NCBI GenBank assembly: GCA_014359855.1
Contig: JACIYQ010000243.1
Location: 1-6,123, forward strand
DNA: 6,123 bases
DNA from: Parvibaculum sp.
Lineage (GTDB): Bacteria > Pseudomonadota > Alphaproteobacteria > Parvibaculales > Parvibaculaceae
Direction of reading: 5' to 3'
Below, one piece after another: positions 6,075 through 6,123 of the stretch. Position 1 is the first letter of the stretch, and each line of letters begins with the position of its first letter. The notes below the pieces were generated by a model, which had not been told where the DNA came from, searched no databases, and saw nothing but the letters and a program-made list of their open reading frames with translations. The translations under genes and the position numbers were made by a program.

Positions 6075-6083
6075 ACAGCGTTA

Positions 6084-6101
6084 CGGGGCCCGAGAGCCCC
6101 G
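6084..6101. other. GC-rich hairpin near the right edge, possible terminator remnant
   Basis: CGGGGC and GCCCCG form a perfect 6-bp stem with the 6-nt loop CCGAGA. No T-run follows on either strand, so it is not a standard intrinsic terminator. It lies just upstream of the promoter candidate and could close off a minus-strand unit beyond the window. Nothing coding was recognised from 5975 to 6123. Confidence 0.3.
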
Positions 6102-6123
6102 CAAGAGATTGAGCTATTTCGCC

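Noticed and set aside
6047..6119. Inverted repeat AAATAGC / GCTATTT flanking the promoter candidate
   Set aside because: Seven bases with a 59-bp spacer is within chance, and one arm overlaps the proposed -10 element. Not enough to call an operator.
1..6123. Search for mobile elements, CRISPR arrays, toxin-antitoxin pairs or defence genes
   Set aside because: Nearly all sequence is taken up by five conserved housekeeping-type genes; no transposase, repeat array, attachment site or small gene pair was seen.

Overview
The window is ordinary, densely packed chromosomal DNA from a high-GC bacterium, most likely an alphaproteobacterium. Three things point there: the strong G/C bias at third codon positions (which also opens long antisense frames), a PurF of the alphaproteobacterial kind with a long propeptide and a C-terminal HCFTG instead of the Bacillus Fe-S cysteines, and a Der GTPase with NKxE rather than NKxD in its first G domain. 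I cannot name the genus from sequence alone. No phage, IS, CRISPR, tRNA or rRNA was recognised.

Left half (plus strand): positions 1-85 hold the end of a leader or intergenic region with a possible folded RNA element. Next come purF (86-1630), encoding the first committed enzyme of purine synthesis, and 13 bp later a classical short-chain dehydrogenase/reductase (1644-2363). The two are probably cotranscribed.

Right half (minus strand): a three-gene envelope/ribosome operon is read from right to left. A membrane-anchored YfgM-like protein (5974-5213) is followed by a BamB lipoprotein of the outer-membrane beta-barrel assembly machinery (start about 5207), then by the tandem-G-domain ribosome-assembly GTPase Der (3788-2370). 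The order yfgM-bamB-der is the same as in E. coli, which strengthens all three calls. YfgM-like and BamB are translationally coupled around a TAATG junction. A sigma70-type promoter candidate with 17-bp spacing lies about 70 bp upstream of the first gene.

The two transcription units converge with only 6 bp between the stop codons, and no clear intrinsic terminator is visible there. No previously undescribed system is evident. The points most worth checking are the structured purF leader, the loss of Fe-S ligands in a propeptide-bearing PurF, the terminator-poor convergent junction and small oddities in Der and BamB.
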